Positions 62,631 to 64,000 of a DNA stretch of 64,000 bases are shown piece by piece (position 1 is the first letter of the stretch; each line of letters begins with the position of its first letter). The stretch comes from Aspergillus flavus (Eukaryota > Ascomycota > Eurotiomycetes > Eurotiales > Aspergillaceae): the NCBI RefSeq assembly GCF_009017415.1, contig NC_092406.1:3534001-3598000 (forward strand), written 5' to 3'. The position numbers and the translations under genes were made by a program. The notes beneath the pieces were generated by a model that did not search any database, was not told where the DNA came from, and saw only the letters and a program-made list of their open reading frames with translations.

Positions 62631-63635
62631 TCAGGCGGCCTGCTCAAATCCCCGTCTGATAACACGGCCGAACATCTCGACACCGACGCGCTCGCTCTTG
62701 ACTTCGCTGCGAACCTCGTTCTCCTTGTTGGTGGGGACCTTGACAACGGTGCCGTTGGGGCCGGACTTGTCGACCTCCCAGCTGCAGACCTCGGCGACGA
62801 ACTTCTCAAGAGCTTCGCGGCTCCTCAGGTCGAGCCATTGCTCGAGAACCTCGGCGTTGATCTCACGGAATGCCTTGCCAACCTCAACAGCGATGCGGAT
62901 GCGGACGAGCTCCTCGAAGCCGGCGACATCGGCGGTCAGATCGGCGTAGAGATCGTCGGAGTTCAGGGTGGACCAGAACTGAGCGTACTGGGCAGACTCA
63001 AGAAGCGTGGAAAGGCGCGCAAGCTTCTGAACAGATTCAACGAAGTCGGAGGTCTGGGATGCGGCCTGGGCCTCGGCGTTGGAGGGGAAGGGCTGAGTGT
63101 GGGCGGGGAGCAGGGAGAGGCAAAGAGAGAAAGCAGGGGATGGGAAAACGGTAAGCGCCTTAGCAAGGATGTTGGTGACAGTCTCAGCCTGGAGAAGGTG
63201 GGGGTTGAATTGGTAGCTGCCCAGGAGGCGTTTAGGTTAGCGAGAACGATGAGAAAGTTTAGTAAACTCATTCAGCGACATTTGATGATTTTGAGGGCTT
63301 TATCAGAAGTATGTAATCCTCGACATCCCTCAATTTGAGGTGTCAGTTAATAGGAAACGTGATAATAATAAAATATCTCTCCATCATTGAAGCCGGTGTG
63401 ATATTGCATATGCAGAGTCGAAGCTCTGGGAATAATTGCGTAAACGATCAAGCGCATGCACTCACAGCTTAAGCAATGCCAAGTTGGCATAGCAGTCGAA
63501 TGTCCTGTCTTCGCATTGTTGTACAACGTAATCCTGGAAGATGGTGGTCGTCTCGGGGTTGTATCTGTCCAGACCGCTGAGGATGGCATCGATGTTGGCC
63601 GGCCGAGTCTCACACTTGTCGAAAGCGACACCCAT
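62631..63635 (-). CDS. eif3k: eukaryotic translation initiation factor 3 subunit K
   Basis: A PCI/HAM-domain subunit of eIF3, which organises the 43S pre-initiation complex; it is dispensable in several fungi. Exons are 63635-63466 and 63216-62631, giving 251 residues. The start [20 protein letters not shown] is the Aspergillus-type N-terminus. The exon joint rebuilds [20 protein letters not shown], and the core ends [20 protein letters not shown] and [15 protein letters not shown]. Open frames on the opposite strand here are shadows. The single intron (63217-63465, GTGAGT..GGGCAG) is 249 nt, about three times longer than any other in the window, and may carry a snoRNA. Confidence 0.94.
63296..63394 (-). 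ncRNA. candidate intronic C/D box snoRNA
   Basis: Inside the eIF3k intron the transcribed strand has GGCTT, then ATGATGG (C box, 6 of 7 to RTGATGA, 63387-63381), CTGA (possible D', 63346-63343), CTGA (D box, 63306-63303) and AAGCC (63300-63296), which pairs with GGCTT. This 99-nt layout with a 5-bp terminal stem is that of a C/D snoRNA. A CCTC/GAGG hairpin may lie between D' and a weak C'. I could not assign an rRNA target. Chance occurrence cannot be excluded. Confidence 0.35.
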
Positions 63636-64000
63636 TTTGACGATTTTTGGATTCCTTGAAAAGATCGTTTAGAAAGAAGTTACCCCGGATGGGAATTTCA
63701 GTGTGGACCTTAACGGAACGGGCGACAGCGAAGCGCGTGGTACTAATAGGACTGCGGGATGGCTTTTTTGGTGGGATTTTTCGATTGTGTCGATGTCGAT
63801 GTGCGGGCACTCGGAGGGTCGGAGCCCCAGAACGGCATATTTCTCCGATTGGTATGTAGATCGAAGTATATCCAACCATATTGCTTGTTACTCCGCATTA
63901 TAGGTAAACCCCGCTAGACACGTTATAAATACCTGTCCAGCAACCTTTGGAGAATGATCTCAGCCGCGAGTCCTTTTATCTCTTTGGATGGTGGAAAGCC
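63636..64000. other. upstream region of eIF3k, no gene seen
   Basis: The last 365 bp hold the eIF3k leader and promoter. Overlapping short frames on both strands show no family features. Confidence 0.5.

Noticed and set aside
62556..63338. 260-codon plus-strand frame
   Set aside because: It overlaps eIF3k in antisense; the minus strand gives the complete eIF3k protein.

Overview
The window is nuclear DNA of a filamentous ascomycete, most likely a Eurotiales fungus (Aspergillus or a close relative). The protein-coding genes are interrupted by short GT-AG introns, mostly 51-90 nt, with CTAAC-like branch sites. Three nuclear tRNA genes and a truncated Aspergillus-type 5S rRNA copy are present, and the best-recognised proteins (CmkB-type kinase, PcpA-type pericentrin, eIF3k) are closest to Aspergillus family members as I know them. 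All names rest on reading the sequence; no database was searched.

Layout. Positions 1-6946 are a gene-poor stretch holding a 66-bp terminal-inverted-repeat element, microsatellite tracts and a decayed coding relic, and ending at tRNA-Arg(TCG). Positions 7442-9218 carry a mitochondrial asparaginyl-tRNA synthetase, followed by a 5' truncated 5S rRNA pseudogene and tRNA-Leu(TAA). Positions 11254-13358 hold a fungal STAND-type N-terminal/ubiquitin-like/zinc-ribbon gene whose reading frame I cannot fully join. Positions 14400-17579 encode a large protein with half a PB1 domain, an RRM and a UBA domain, divergent from a Sas2-like MYST acetyltransferase. Then come CCT6 (-) divergent from NOP56 (+), a fungal-specific unknown gene, COX20 (-) divergent from the 2231-residue DNA polymerase epsilon POL2 (+), a CmkB-type CaM kinase, an AIG1-type GTPase pseudogene, an AMMECR1 protein and tRNA-Ser(AGA). 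After a second gene-poor gap (40.9-42.1 kb) come an Ecdysoneless/SGT1 protein (-) divergent from PcpA-like pericentrin (+), VPS4, prefoldin 6, cofactor-independent phosphoglycerate mutase (-) divergent from Mediator subunit 9 (+), cytosolic serine hydroxymethyltransferase, a prenylcysteine lyase-like flavoprotein, TSR4/PDCD2 and eIF3k.

Most genes are single-copy housekeeping genes that do not form a pathway or cluster. Themes recur: protein folding (CCT6, prefoldin 6), ribosome synthesis and translation (NOP56, TSR4, eIF3k), chromosome duplication and segregation (POL2 with MCB promoter sites, PcpA) and central carbon/one-carbon metabolism (iPGM, SHMT). The accessory interest lies in the immunity-like or GTPase genes that look damaged (11-13 kb and 37-38 kb), the RRM-UBA protein, the transposon and 5S relics, and an unusually long eIF3k intron that may host a C/D snoRNA. 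I saw no CRISPR array, no secondary-metabolite cluster and no autonomous transposon.
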